From: Flagellimonas aurea
GTDB lineage: Bacteria > Bacteroidota > Bacteroidia > Flavobacteriales > Flavobacteriaceae
Assembly: GCF_017313785.1 (NCBI RefSeq)
Contig: NZ_JAFLNL010000001.1
Location: forward strand, 496,001 to 560,000
Length of the DNA: 64,000 nt
Direction of reading: 5' to 3'
The translations under genes were made by a program, and so were the position numbers. Within the stretch, counting starts at the first letter, position 1; each line of letters opens with the position of its first letter. This document shows positions 24,534-34,121 of this stretch, piece after piece. The notes under the pieces are model-generated. The model searched no databases, was not told the DNA's origin, and was given only the letters and a program-made list of their open reading frames with translations.

Positions 24534-26222
24534 ATGATGGCAACAGAAGTAAAACAGACCACTAGGGCACAGGAGTCCACCAATGCGATCGAACGCTTGT
24601 ACATTACCATGCGCCATTTGCTGAACAGGGGATTTTACAAGCCTTCGGGGGTTTCTGGTAATGCTCTCAGAACCGCGCTTTTATTGCTCCGTCCGGAAAT
24701 TTATGGGACCATTGCTGAGGACAAGGCCGAACTGAACGGGTTGATCTATGTGTTGGAACGCTTGCCCGAAGGGATAGAAGAATGCCGATTCATTAACCTC
24801 ACTTCCGACGAAGGTTTCGGCAAATCACATTTAAGACCCATTGTGCCTCCAAAGCGAAGAAGAAATTGCTACCGCATCGATGATGAGCAGATGAACATCG
24901 AGATCACACGAGGGCGTAGCGACATTTACGATATTTTGACCCACCTGACCTTCTTGTTCGTGGAGTCCGGCAAAATTTCCAAAAGGGTCTTGGTGGACGA
25001 TGGGACATCTACCATAAGGGACTGGGACAAGCTTACCGAGTTTGTACTGTCCGAAGAAAAAAACAATGAAGAAAGAGAAGTGGCACTGATACACTGTGCC
25101 AATATCTTGGGCAGGACCTTTGATGAGGTGGTGGATCTTGAAAACAAGTTAAAGACCCCGGAGGACCCGGACCGCTTTTTAAACGTAATCTATTGGCTGG
25201 GCAAACTGGCCATTGAAGAGGAGACCACGGGCAACAAGAGGACAATCACATTCAGTCCGCTGCTAAGAGAGCGGTTGGGCCATCATATCCATGGGGAAAA
25301 GTGGGCCGATAAGATCAAGGCGACCCTCAAGGAACACAACTTGATGGACAGACCCCTTCATATCATCAGTGCAAATATGCACAGTGTTATGAACTCGCTC
25401 TTTGCCAAAAAGGCATTGGCCGAAGAATTCCCGGACAACGAATCTTTGGATATTTATGAGGCTTTGGGTTCCGACAAGAACAAATCCCTCAACAAGAAGG
25501 TAAGGAACTTGGCCCAGAGCAATGGAATGATATTTTTGGAAGATGAGTCCGGCGCCAACATTGACGTTCAGATTTTTGATACTGCCAAATTTGGAAGCAA
25601 AAGTTGTTGCTATCAACTTCCGCAAGATGTCGCTGAAGAAGATAAACCCGTTATATTTGTGATGGACTACGCCTTTGGCGAGCAGGCCTACGAGACCATA
25701 GATGAACTTTTGAAACCGATGGAAGATGGGAAGGAAAAGGTTTTTCTTAACGTAGATTCGGTCTCCATCATGGGGAAGGCGGGCATCTTGGAAGGGGGCA
25801 AGGGGGATTTGATGATTCCTTCCGCCCATATTTTTGAGGGCACGGCGGATAATTATCCCTTCAACAACGAACTCAAGGGTTCGGATTTTGAAGGGCATGG
25901 GTTAAAGGTAATGGAAGGAACCATGGTGACCGTATTGGGCACATCGCTTCAAAATAGGGACATTCTCCAGTTTTTCAATGAATCCACTTGGAACGTTATA
26001 GGATTGGAAATGGAGGGAGTGCACTATCAAAAAGCAATACAATCGGCCTCACAGATACGAAAGAGCATAAAAAAAGATGTCAAGGTAAGATATGCTTACT
26101 ACGCATCTGACAATCCTTTGGAGACCGGGAGCACGTTGGCTTCGGGCGGACTGGGAACAACCGGGGTAAAGCCCACATATTTGATAACGGACAGAATTTT
26201 AAAACAAATATTCAATTCATAG
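24534..26222 (+). CDS. DUF6909 family protein with nucleoside-phosphorylase-like C-terminus
   Basis: A 562-residue cytoplasmic protein. I recall this family as DUF6909, found in Bacteroidota and uncharacterised. The N-terminal part is helical ('AIERLYITMRHLLNRGFYKPSGVSG'). The C-terminal part (about 370-562) has features of the purine nucleoside phosphorylase/MTAN fold: a glycine segment MGKAGILEGGKGDLMIP (about 404-420) and a GLEMEG motif (about 490), which in that family contacts the ribose. The start at ATG 24534 avoids the promoter. The Wzz-like gene begins 2 bases after the stop. The enzymatic reading is inference. Confidence 0.75.
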   Translation: MMATEVKQTTRAQESTNAIERLYITMRHLLNRGFYKPSGVSGNALRTALLLLRPEIYGTIAEDKAELNGLIYVLERLPEGIEECRFINLTSDEGFGKSHLRPIVPPKRRRNCYRIDDEQMNIEITRGRSDIYDILTHLTFLFVESGKISKRVLVDDGTSTIRDWDKLTEFVLSEEKNNEEREVALIHCANILGRTFDEVVDLENKLKTPEDPDRFLNVIYWLGKLAIEEETTGNKRTITFSPLLRERLGHHIHGEKWADKIKATLKEHNLMDRPLHIISANMHSVMNSLFAKKALAEEFPDNESLDIYEALGSDKNKSLNKKVRNLAQSNGMIFLEDESGANIDVQIFDTAKFGSKSCCYQLPQDVAEEDKPVIFVMDYAFGEQAYETIDELLKPMEDGKEKVFLNVDSVSIMGKAGILEGGKGDLMIPSAHIFEGTADNYPFNNELKGSDFEGHGLKVMEGTMVTVLGTSLQNRDILQFFNESTWNVIGLEMEGVHYQKAIQSASQIRKSIKKDVKVRYAYYASDNPLETGSTLASGGLGTTGVKPTYLITDRILKQIFNS

Positions 26223-26224
26223 GT

Positions 26225-27220
26225 ATGGCAGACCAACCAGTAAATCAGAATAATTCGGACGAGATAGACTTGGGGCAATTGTTCCAGATGATCCGAAATG
26301 GATTCAATAAGTTAGGAATACTTTTTTTACGTCTTTTTCTATATCTAAAAAAGAGTGCATTGATACTCATAGGTCTGGTTGTTTTGGGTGTGGCCATAGG
26401 GTTTGGGTTAAAGTTCATAACCACCGAAAAAGTACAATTAGATGTTATAGTAAGGCCCAATCTGGAAAGCAAGGATTATTTATATGATGTTATCTCTGAA
26501 ATAGAGTCCAACATCAAGGACAAGAATCCAACTTTTTTGAATAGGCTCGATATCACAGAGGCGGACCTAAAGGGTTTTGAAATTTCGATTGCTGCTGTAA
26601 AAAAGGAGGAGGCAGAGGATAATGAGAAGCAATTGGAATATTTGGAAGTGCTTCAAAAATTTCAGAACACGGATTTGATCGCTGATGTGATCAGAGAGGA
26701 ATTACTAAAGAAAACGGAGCTCAACCATAGGATAACATTTACCTATAAGAACTCCAACGGCGAGGAAATAGCCCGTAAGCTTTTGGACTATATCAATTCC
26801 AATGGATATTTCACGGAACTCTTATCCGTACAAAAGGAAAATTCAAGGGAGAGGATTGAAAAAAGCGAGGTGTTGATTTCTCAGATAGATACGATTATCC
26901 AGAATTACTCCAATAACCTGAACAAACAGAGCGCCTCACTTGAAACCGGGAAACTGGTATTCCAAAACGAAGAAAAGCTTAATGTTACAGGGCTTATCAC
27001 CTTAAAAACAGAGCTGATAGAAGATATAGAGGAAAAGAAAATGGAGCTAAAGCAACTTAACGGCCCCATTAGTGTAATCAATTTTGGAAACCCCCATCAA
27101 GTCAGTAAGGCGTTCTTTGGAAAGAAGATAATTGTTCTACCGTTATTGTTCCTTGGGGTATTCTTTTTGTTGTCTTTCCTAAAGTACCTCAATAGGAAAG
27201 CTTCAGAAATTGAAGTTTAG
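26225..27220 (+). CDS. Wzz-like polysaccharide chain-length determinant protein
   Basis: A 331-residue inner membrane protein with a short cytoplasmic start, a first membrane helix (about 44-66), a long periplasmic region with helical character ('SRERIEKSEVLISQIDTII') and a second helix near the C-terminus (about 298-320). This two-helix, large-periplasmic-loop plan is that of the Wzz polysaccharide co-polymerases, which set O-antigen or capsule chain length. No tyrosine kinase domain is present. It heads the polysaccharide cluster and starts 2 bases after the DUF6909 gene. Confidence 0.82.
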   Translation: MADQPVNQNNSDEIDLGQLFQMIRNGFNKLGILFLRLFLYLKKSALILIGLVVLGVAIGFGLKFITTEKVQLDVIVRPNLESKDYLYDVISEIESNIKDKNPTFLNRLDITEADLKGFEISIAAVKKEEAEDNEKQLEYLEVLQKFQNTDLIADVIREELLKKTELNHRITFTYKNSNGEEIARKLLDYINSNGYFTELLSVQKENSRERIEKSEVLISQIDTIIQNYSNNLNKQSASLETGKLVFQNEEKLNVTGLITLKTELIEDIEEKKMELKQLNGPISVINFGNPHQVSKAFFGKKIIVLPLLFLGVFFLLSFLKYLNRKASEIEV

Positions 27221-27229
27221 AACATTTGT

Positions 27230-28006
27230 ATGGTTAAGGTTGTTGTAACAGGATCTGATGGTCAACTCGGAAAGACTTTTGCTGAGGTTGTGTCAGGTCT
27301 GGATGCTATTTCCTTTGATTTTAAGACATCCAATGAGCTAGATATAACCTATGGTGACCAATTACGGGACACTTTTGAAAAAGAACACTATGATTTCTGT
27401 ATCAATTGTGCCGCGTATACTAATGTTGAACAGGCAGAAAAATACCCGGATTTAGCGTATCAAGTCAACGCAGAAGGGGTCAAAAATCTAGCAGAAGTTT
27501 GCAAAAAACACCACACTACTTTGATTCATATATCCACTGATTATGTTTTCGATGGCAAAAAGGACGGGGGCTATACTGTGGAAGACAAAACCAATCCCAT
27601 CAATGTATATGGAAAGTCCAAGTTGGCAGGAGAAAAAGTTATTCAACAAATTCAACCCAACCATTACATAATTCGCACATCTTGGTTGTACAGTAAAAAA
27701 TATGGACATAATTTCTACCGTACAATTTTAAAGAAGGCACTGGCCGGAGAGGATTTGTATGTTACAGATGCCCAAAAAGGTTGTCCTACAAACACAGAGT
27801 CATTGGTCAAATTTATTTTGAACGAAATCGTATTGGGAGAAAAACCTTTTGGGATGTATCATTTTACGGATGGGAATCCCATGACATGGCACGATTTTGC
27901 CAAACAGATATTGAAAGAGAACGGGCTGACGGAGAAGGTAGATCTTGTATTGGATTCGAATTATCGTACATTAGCAAAGAGGCCAAAGAACAGTGTTCTC
28001 TTATAA
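27230..28006 (+). CDS. rfbD: dTDP-4-dehydrorhamnose reductase
   Basis: A 258-residue short-chain dehydrogenase that makes dTDP-L-rhamnose in the last step of the pathway. The N-terminal nucleotide-binding motif is VTGSDGQLGKTF, the S/T-Y-K site is in 'HISTDYVFDGK' and 'NVYGKSKLAGE' (Tyr about 126), and it ends at AKRPKNSVLL. It is somewhat shorter than many RmlD proteins (about 285-300 residues), but the usual C-terminal 'RP..SVL' is present, so I regard it as complete. It stands first in an rmlD-B-A-C set. Confidence 0.95.
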   Translation: MVKVVVTGSDGQLGKTFAEVVSGLDAISFDFKTSNELDITYGDQLRDTFEKEHYDFCINCAAYTNVEQAEKYPDLAYQVNAEGVKNLAEVCKKHHTTLIHISTDYVFDGKKDGGYTVEDKTNPINVYGKSKLAGEKVIQQIQPNHYIIRTSWLYSKKYGHNFYRTILKKALAGEDLYVTDAQKGCPTNTESLVKFILNEIVLGEKPFGMYHFTDGNPMTWHDFAKQILKENGLTEKVDLVLDSNYRTLAKRPKNSVLL

Positions 28007-28045
28007 TCCAAACGCAAGGCCATAAAGGCGTATAAATGTGATTAG

Positions 28046-29113
28046 ATGGATAAAAAAAATAGTCCAAAAAACATTTTAATTACGGGAGGAGCCGGTTTTA
28101 TCGGCTCTCATGTGGTCCGACTGTTTGTAGCTGAATACGGGGATTATCAAATTTTTAATCTAGATGCTTTGACCTACGCGGGAAACTTGGAAAACCTGAA
28201 AGATATAGAGCAAGCCCCAAACTATTCATTTGTTAAAGGAGATATTACTGATGCGTATTTTGTTAATGACCTTTTCTCCCAAATCAATTTTGATGGGATA
28301 ATTCACTTGGCCGCGGAATCCCATGTAGACCGATCTATATCTGACCCCTTATCTTTTGTGCGCACCAATGTTTTGGGCACCGTCAATTTATTGAACGCCT
28401 CATTACAGTTGGCCAAGGACAACACTGATTTTTTATTTTATCATATCAGCACCGATGAGGTTTTTGGAAGCTTGGGACGGGAAGGTTTCTTCAACGAAAG
28501 TACGGCATACGACCCCAACTCGCCTTACTCGGCATCCAAGGCAAGCTCTGACCATTTTGTAAGGGCATATGGTGAAACCTATGGTTTGCCTTACATAATC
28601 TCGAATTGCTCCAACAATTACGGCCCCAATCAATTCCCTGAGAAATTGATTCCCCTATTCATCAACAATATCATAAAAAACAAGCCATTGCCCGTTTATG
28701 GTGATGGGAACTATACCCGGGATTGGTTATATGTAAAGGACCATGCCGAGGCCATCGATTTGGTATTTCATAAAGGAAGAAAAGGAGAAACCTACAACAT
28801 TGGCGGTTTCAATGAATGGCGGAATATAGAATTGACCCGCTTGCTATGCCAACTAATGGATAAAAAACTTGGAAGAAAGGAGGGAACTTCAGAAAAACTG
28901 ATAACCTTTGTAAAAGACCGCCCAGGACATGATTTAAGGTATGCCATTGATGCATCCAAAATAAACAAAGAATTAGGGTGGAAACCCTCGGTCACCTTTG
29001 AAGAAGGGCTCGAAATGACCATAGATTGGTATTTTGAAAACCAGGAATGGTTGGACCATGTTACCTCAGGGGACTATTTGGAATATTATATAAAGCAATA
29101 TCAAACACAATGA
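28046..29113 (+). CDS. rfbB: dTDP-glucose 4,6-dehydratase
   Basis: A 355-residue extended SDR enzyme, second step of dTDP-L-rhamnose synthesis. NAD-binding motif GGAGFIGSH at residues 14-22; '[10 protein letters not shown]' carries the catalytic Thr/Asp/Glu; [10 protein letters not shown] has the catalytic Tyr (about 160) and Lys; and [14 protein letters not shown] is typical of RmlB. It lies 39 bases after rmlD and its stop overlaps the rmlA start (ATGA). Confidence 0.97.
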   Translation: MDKKNSPKNILITGGAGFIGSHVVRLFVAEYGDYQIFNLDALTYAGNLENLKDIEQAPNYSFVKGDITDAYFVNDLFSQINFDGIIHLAAESHVDRSISDPLSFVRTNVLGTVNLLNASLQLAKDNTDFLFYHISTDEVFGSLGREGFFNESTAYDPNSPYSASKASSDHFVRAYGETYGLPYIISNCSNNYGPNQFPEKLIPLFINNIIKNKPLPVYGDGNYTRDWLYVKDHAEAIDLVFHKGRKGETYNIGGFNEWRNIELTRLLCQLMDKKLGRKEGTSEKLITFVKDRPGHDLRYAIDASKINKELGWKPSVTFEEGLEMTIDWYFENQEWLDHVTSGDYLEYYIKQYQTQ

Positions 29114-29979
29114 AGGGAATCATTTTGGCAGGAGGAACAGGAAGCAGATTGCACCCACTTACCCTTTCGGTAAGCAAGCAGCTGATGCCCATTTACGACA
29201 AGCCGATGATCTACTATCCCCTTTCTACTTTGATGTATGCAGGAATCCAGGAAATATTGATTATTTCCACCCCAAAAGACCTTCCGCTGTTTAAGGACCT
29301 TTTGGGAGACGGAAAAAAGTACGGATGCTCCTTTTCTTATGCAGCTCAAGAATCCCCAAACGGATTGGCAGAGGCATTTATCATAGGAGAGGAATTTATT
29401 GGCAAAGAAAAGGTTGCCTTGATTTTGGGAGACAACATTTTTTATGGCAGCGGTTTGTCCAAATTGTTGCAAACCAACAATGACCCAGACGGTGGCACCA
29501 TATATGTATATCGAGTAAATGACCCGGAAAGATATGGTGTGGTGGAGTTTAATGATGAGGGAAAAGCCATAAGTATCGAAGAAAAGCCCAAAAAACCTAA
29601 ATCCAATTATGTCGTGCCAGGCATATATTTTTATGATAATAATGTAATCTCCATAGCCAAGAGCATTAAACCTAGTGCTCGGGGAGAACTAGAGATTACC
29701 GATGTAAACAAGGAATATTTAAGAAGGGGAAAACTCAATGTGAGCATACTGGACAGGGGGACAGCATGGTTGGACACCGGAACGTTCCAGGCACTTATGC
29801 AAGCTTCACAGTTTATAGAAGTTATTGAAGACCGTCAAGGATTGGTGGTAGGGTCCATAGAAGCTGCCGCTTTTGAGATGGGCTACATCGATGAGAACAG
29901 TTTCAGGAAGCTAGCAAAACCTTTGATTAAAAGTGGTTATGGTGAGCGATTATTGGGAATTTTGAACAAGGAGGCATGA
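29110..29979 (+). CDS. rfbA: Glucose-1-phosphate thymidylyltransferase
   Basis: A 289-residue nucleotidyltransferase that makes dTDP-glucose, the first step of the rhamnose pathway. The signature [20 protein letters not shown] (residues 6-25) and the segment '[14 protein letters not shown]' are diagnostic, as is '[10 protein letters not shown]'. I chose the ATG at 29110, in the ATGA overlap with rfbB, because the nucleotide-binding motif follows directly. An upstream in-frame ATG (29047) would add residues with no family match. Its own stop overlaps rfbC by ATGA. Confidence 0.97.
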   Translation: MKGIILAGGTGSRLHPLTLSVSKQLMPIYDKPMIYYPLSTLMYAGIQEILIISTPKDLPLFKDLLGDGKKYGCSFSYAAQESPNGLAEAFIIGEEFIGKEKVALILGDNIFYGSGLSKLLQTNNDPDGGTIYVYRVNDPERYGVVEFNDEGKAISIEEKPKKPKSNYVVPGIYFYDNNVISIAKSIKPSARGELEITDVNKEYLRRGKLNVSILDRGTAWLDTGTFQALMQASQFIEVIEDRQGLVVGSIEAAAFEMGYIDENSFRKLAKPLIKSGYGERLLGILNKEA

Positions 29980-30557
29980 TCAAAGCAACAGAGACCAAGT
30001 TAAAGGGTTGTTTCATCATTGAGCCCACCATTCATGAAGACGAAAGGGGTTATTTTTTCGAGAGCTACAACCAAAAAGATTTTTGTGAAGCGATAAACCA
30101 AGAAGTAACTTTTGTTCAGGATAACCAGTCCTTTTCAAAAAAAGGAGTGTTGAGGGGGTTGCATTTTCAAAAAGGAGAGCATGCCCAGGCAAAATTGGTT
30201 TCAGTGTTAGAGGGAAGAATTCAGGATGTAGTGGTCGATTTGCGTAAAAATTCCCCTACTTTTGGCGAGCATTTATCCATTGAATTGAAGAGTGAAAACA
30301 AAAAACAATTATTTGTTCCTAGAGGTTTTGCACATGGATTTTTGACTTTGAGCGATTCTGCAACTGTCTTTTATAAGTGTGACAACCATCATAAGAAAGA
30401 AGCTGAGGGGGGTATAGTTTATCGGGATATAGATTTAGGCATAGAATGGAAAATCAATTCTAAGAATTTGTTGCTTTCTGATAAAGACCAAAAGGCACCA
30501 ACCTTGAAAAATTATTTGGAAACCGGACAGTTCTATCAAAACTATTCAAAGAAGTAG
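29976..30557 (+). CDS. rfbC: dTDP-4-dehydrorhamnose 3,5-epimerase
   Basis: A 193-residue cupin enzyme, third step of dTDP-L-rhamnose synthesis. Diagnostic pieces are '[15 protein letters not shown]', '[18 protein letters not shown]' (catalytic His in RGLHFQ), '[15 protein letters not shown]' and [14 protein letters not shown]. The later '[17 protein letters not shown]' resembles the usual Y/K site. Overlap with rfbA by ATGA. With rfbA, B and D it completes the whole dTDP-L-rhamnose route in the cluster. Confidence 0.96.
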   Translation: MIKATETKLKGCFIIEPTIHEDERGYFFESYNQKDFCEAINQEVTFVQDNQSFSKKGVLRGLHFQKGEHAQAKLVSVLEGRIQDVVVDLRKNSPTFGEHLSIELKSENKKQLFVPRGFAHGFLTLSDSATVFYKCDNHHKKEAEGGIVYRDIDLGIEWKINSKNLLLSDKDQKAPTLKNYLETGQFYQNYSKK

Positions 30558-30587
30558 GTAGTTTAACAGTCAGCTAATAATAAATTT

Positions 30588-31721
30588 TTGAAGAAAAAAA
30601 ACCTTATTGTTTTTGGGACTCGTCCAGAGGCCATCAAAATGGCTCCTTTAGTAAAGCAATTTGAGAATTATACGGATGAATTCGAGACCAAAGTTTGTAT
30701 TACTGCGCAACATAGGGAAATGTTGGATCAGGTTCTGTCTTTTTTTGAGATAAAACCGGACTACGATCTTAACCTTATGAAACCCAATCAAAACCTCTAT
30801 GGTTTAACGGCAGACATCATCTTGAATTTAAAAGAAGTTCTCGAAGAGTTTGAACCGGACTATGTTTACGTACATGGTGACACCACAACAACAATGGCTA
30901 CAAGTATTGCAGCCTTTTATTCTGGGTCAAGAGTTTGCCATGTTGAAGCGGGGTTGAGAACCTTTAACAAAAAATCTCCTTTCCCAGAAGAAATGAACCG
31001 ATGTGTCACGGGAGTAGTCAGTGACATTCATTTTGCGCCAACGGAAACATCTAAAGAAAATCTTTTAAAGGAAAACAAGCCTTCAGATTCGGTTGTAGTA
31101 ACAGGTAATACAGTAATTGATGCGTTGAAGATAAGCGTTGCTAAAGTGAGTTCTAGTACATATGAGGATGAGGAAATCAACAGGTTGTCACAGATTTTGA
31201 ACGCGAATAAAAAATTAATTTTGGTGACGGGGCACCGTCGAGAAAACCATGGAGAAGGGTTTTTGAACATTTGCGAAGCGTTAAAAGAAGTTTCCCAAAA
31301 ATATAGTGATGTTCAAATAGTTTATCCAGTACACTTAAATCCTAAAGTTCAAGAACCTGTATACAAAATACTTGGTGATTTGCCGAATATAGAATTGATT
31401 GCCCCTTTATCTTACCCTTCATTTGTATGGCTCATGAACCAATCGTATTTGATAATAACCGACAGTGGAGGTGTACAGGAAGAAGCACCTAGTTTGGGGA
31501 AACCAGTTTTGGTAATGAGGGATACAACAGAAAGACCGGAAGCCGTTGATGCTGGAACAGTTATTTTGGTGGGCACAGATAAAAATCTAATCGTTTCGAA
31601 AGCATCAAAATTGTTAGAAGACGAAGATGCTTATGAAAAGATGACAAAATTGCATAATCCTTATGGTGATGGAAAAGCATCGGAACGGATTGTTCAATTT
31701 ATCAATAATCATAGCTTATGA
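30588..31721 (+). CDS. wecB: UDP-N-acetylglucosamine 2-epimerase (non-hydrolysing)
   Basis: A 377-residue enzyme converting UDP-GlcNAc to UDP-ManNAc. Signature FGTRPEAIKMAPLVKQ (residues 8-23), 'VHGDTTTTMATSIAAFY', VEAGLRTFNKKSPFPEEMNR, and C-terminal 'TDSGGVQEEAPSLGKPVLVMRD'. The start is a TTG at 30588: the frame is closed just upstream, and no ATG precedes the conserved FGTRPEAIK segment. The gene after it, a beta-helix protein, starts in an ATGA overlap. WecC lies one gene further on, so the product is probably UDP-ManNAcA. Confidence 0.95.
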   Translation: MKKKNLIVFGTRPEAIKMAPLVKQFENYTDEFETKVCITAQHREMLDQVLSFFEIKPDYDLNLMKPNQNLYGLTADIILNLKEVLEEFEPDYVYVHGDTTTTMATSIAAFYSGSRVCHVEAGLRTFNKKSPFPEEMNRCVTGVVSDIHFAPTETSKENLLKENKPSDSVVVTGNTVIDALKISVAKVSSSTYEDEEINRLSQILNANKKLILVTGHRRENHGEGFLNICEALKEVSQKYSDVQIVYPVHLNPKVQEPVYKILGDLPNIELIAPLSYPSFVWLMNQSYLIITDSGGVQEEAPSLGKPVLVMRDTTERPEAVDAGTVILVGTDKNLIVSKASKLLEDEDAYEKMTKLHNPYGDGKASERIVQFINNHSL

Positions 31722-32890
31722 TTGTTGAATTGACGAAAAATAGAATTGGAATTCTAAAACTGCTACCTATTGCCCTAATGGCAATTGGCAATTTTATGAT
31801 ATTGTCTGCCCAAAAAACATATTATGTTTCCTTGTCAGGAGACGATGACAACAGTGGTTTGTCCCAATCCAAACCTTGGCGCACCATTCCATATGCGGCA
31901 TCTTCAAAAAGTCCAGTTAAACCAGGCGATACAGTTTTTATAAAGGCAGGTGACTACAGTAATGAGAACGTTGTTTTTGAAAGAAATGGTAGAGCTAATA
32001 AGCAGATAACTTTTGAAGGATATTCATCCATACCTGGGGATGCCCCAAAACTAAATTGGGAATATGGAGATGGTCTGAATCCGGACAAGATGCCACTATT
32101 GGATGGCAACAACAGGACTTCAGGTATAGGGATATCTTTGCACAACAGAAAATATATCAACATAAGAAACTGTGTTGCCGTGAACATGAAAATAAACGGG
32201 TATGAATTGAGGTACAGGGGGGTTAAAAACAACCTTATTGAAAATTGCAAGGCAATTAATTGTGGGTATTCGATTAGAGATGGCGCCAGCTATAATACAA
32301 TCAGAAATTGCACATCTGATGGCGCAGCCTCCTCAATTTTATTTTTTGACACAACAGAAGATGAAGGCGCCCAATATGCCGGCAGATTTAACGTTTTTGA
32401 GAATTGTGTTTTCCGAAACTCCAAAGAGAATGCCATAAAATTTTTCCATTACAATCCTGCAACAATGTCGATTGTTGACAACAACACTTTTATGAACTGT
32501 GTTTTTGACGGGGGTGAATTTTTGATAAATGCCGACAGGGAAAATGTAGACAACAAGATGGTCAACTGTATTGTCACCAACGTAAAAAACTATTCTAGAA
32601 GCACCTTTTTTTCGGTAAACCCCTTTGAAGTGAATTTTGACTTTGAATTCACCAATTTTTGGAACAATGGTTTTGAGGCACCTCAAGGAGTAAGTATAAC
32701 TCCATTCGACCCAAATTTTGTTGATTTGAAAAATGGGGATTATCACTTAACGGAAACATCTCCTTGTATCGGTATTGGGACCCTAAAAAATGCCCCTCAA
32801 ATAGATTTTGATGGACAAAAAAGGAACAAGGAGCAGATAGATTTAGGACCATTTATGTTTAAAGGCACAAATAAAACCCAAGAAAAGTAA
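31718..32890 (+). CDS. Secreted right-handed beta-helix protein (polysaccharide-lyase-like)
   Basis: A 390-residue exported protein with an N-terminal hydrophobic segment (about residues 12-32, ending at LSAQ), then 'YYVSLSGDDDNSGLSQSKPWRTI', the typical opening of DUF1565/pectate-lyase-like beta-helix proteins. Asn-rich turns ('YNTIRNCTSDG', 'FNVFENCVFRN') build the parallel helix. It resembles chain-modifying or depolymerising enzymes acting on polysaccharide, and it lies between wecB and wecC. I see no certain catalytic residues and no T9SS C-terminal domain. Start overlaps wecB. Confidence 0.82.
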   Translation: MIVELTKNRIGILKLLPIALMAIGNFMILSAQKTYYVSLSGDDDNSGLSQSKPWRTIPYAASSKSPVKPGDTVFIKAGDYSNENVVFERNGRANKQITFEGYSSIPGDAPKLNWEYGDGLNPDKMPLLDGNNRTSGIGISLHNRKYINIRNCVAVNMKINGYELRYRGVKNNLIENCKAINCGYSIRDGASYNTIRNCTSDGAASSILFFDTTEDEGAQYAGRFNVFENCVFRNSKENAIKFFHYNPATMSIVDNNTFMNCVFDGGEFLINADRENVDNKMVNCIVTNVKNYSRSTFFSVNPFEVNFDFEFTNFWNNGFEAPQGVSITPFDPNFVDLKNGDYHLTETSPCIGIGTLKNAPQIDFDGQKRNKEQIDLGPFMFKGTNKTQEK

Positions 32891-32895
32891 AAAAA

Positions 32896-34110
32896 ATGAA
32901 TCAACCAGAAGTTGTAATGATTGGGATGGGCTACATAGGCTTGCCAACAGCTGCATTGATTGCCCAGAATAAAAGATATGTCCACGGAGTAGACATTAAT
33001 CCGGAGGTGGTAGAAACGATTAATGCCGGGAAAATACACATTGTAGAACCTGAACTGGATGAAGCAGTATTAAAAGCGGTGACCCATGGGTATTTGAAAG
33101 CAGCTATTACACCTGTAAAGGCAAACACTTATATCATTGTTGTTCCAACACCATTTAAGGATAAGAATCAGCCCGACATCTCTTTTGTTAAAGCTGCAAC
33201 CTTGGCAATAATACCATTATTAAAGGAGGAGGATTTATATATTATTGAGTCAACCTCTCCCATTGGGACCACTGAGCGAATGTTGGAATTAATATACGAA
33301 CATAGGCCCGAACTTAAAGGAAAACTTTATGTAGCCTATTGCCCAGAAAGAGTATTGCCCGGAAATGTAATGTTTGAGTTGGTAAACAATGATAGGGTAA
33401 TTGGAGGGGTTGATGATGTTTCAACAGATAAAGCTGCTGAATTTTATGCGCAGTTCATAAAAGGAACACTACATAAAACCAATGCAAGAACTGCTGAAAT
33501 GTGCAAGTTGGTGGAAAATTCATCAAGGGATGTTCAAATCGCTTTTGCCAATGAACTATCATTGATATGCGATAAAGCTGGAATAAATGTTTGGGAACTG
33601 ATTTCGTTGGCGAATAAGCACCCACGGGTTAATATTTTAAACCCCGGATGTGGTGTTGGTGGGCACTGCATAGCAGTAGATCCATATTTTATTGTTGCTG
33701 ACTATCCTATGGAGTCAAAAATTATTGGTACCGCCAGGGAGATAAACAATTATAAGTCGTTTTGGTGCGCAGAAAGGATTAAGAACACAAAATTGGAGTT
33801 CCAATTAAAACATGGTCGCAAACCCAAGATAGCTTTGATGGGGCTTGCCTTTAAGCCTAATATTGATGACTTAAGAGAATCACCTGCAAAATATATTGTA
33901 CAAAAGGTATTACAGAATGCACAAGACGAGGAATATTACATTGTGGAGCCAAATATAACGTCGCATAAAGTATTTAAGCTGACAGACTATCAAAAAGCGG
34001 TAGATAAGGCAGACATTATTGCTTTTTTGGTTGCACACAAACAATTTAAGGAATTAACGATTGAAAGAGGGAAACAGGTACTTGATTTCTGTGGTATCAT
34101 GAACAACTAA
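32896..34110 (+). CDS. wecC: UDP-N-acetyl-D-mannosamine dehydrogenase
   Basis: A 404-residue NAD-dependent UDP-sugar dehydrogenase making UDP-ManNAcA. NAD motif GMGYIGLPTAALIA (about 10-23), ESTSPIGTTERM, and the catalytic-cysteine segment GVGGHCIAVDPY (Cys about 258), with 'GLAFKPNIDDLRESPA' at the C-terminal domain. WecC and not UDP-glucose dehydrogenase is preferred because wecB is two genes upstream. It follows the beta-helix gene by 5 bases. Confidence 0.95.
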   Translation: MNQPEVVMIGMGYIGLPTAALIAQNKRYVHGVDINPEVVETINAGKIHIVEPELDEAVLKAVTHGYLKAAITPVKANTYIIVVPTPFKDKNQPDISFVKAATLAIIPLLKEEDLYIIESTSPIGTTERMLELIYEHRPELKGKLYVAYCPERVLPGNVMFELVNNDRVIGGVDDVSTDKAAEFYAQFIKGTLHKTNARTAEMCKLVENSSRDVQIAFANELSLICDKAGINVWELISLANKHPRVNILNPGCGVGGHCIAVDPYFIVADYPMESKIIGTAREINNYKSFWCAERIKNTKLEFQLKHGRKPKIALMGLAFKPNIDDLRESPAKYIVQKVLQNAQDEEYYIVEPNITSHKVFKLTDYQKAVDKADIIAFLVAHKQFKELTIERGKQVLDFCGIMNN

Positions 34111-34121
34111 ATCACATAAAT

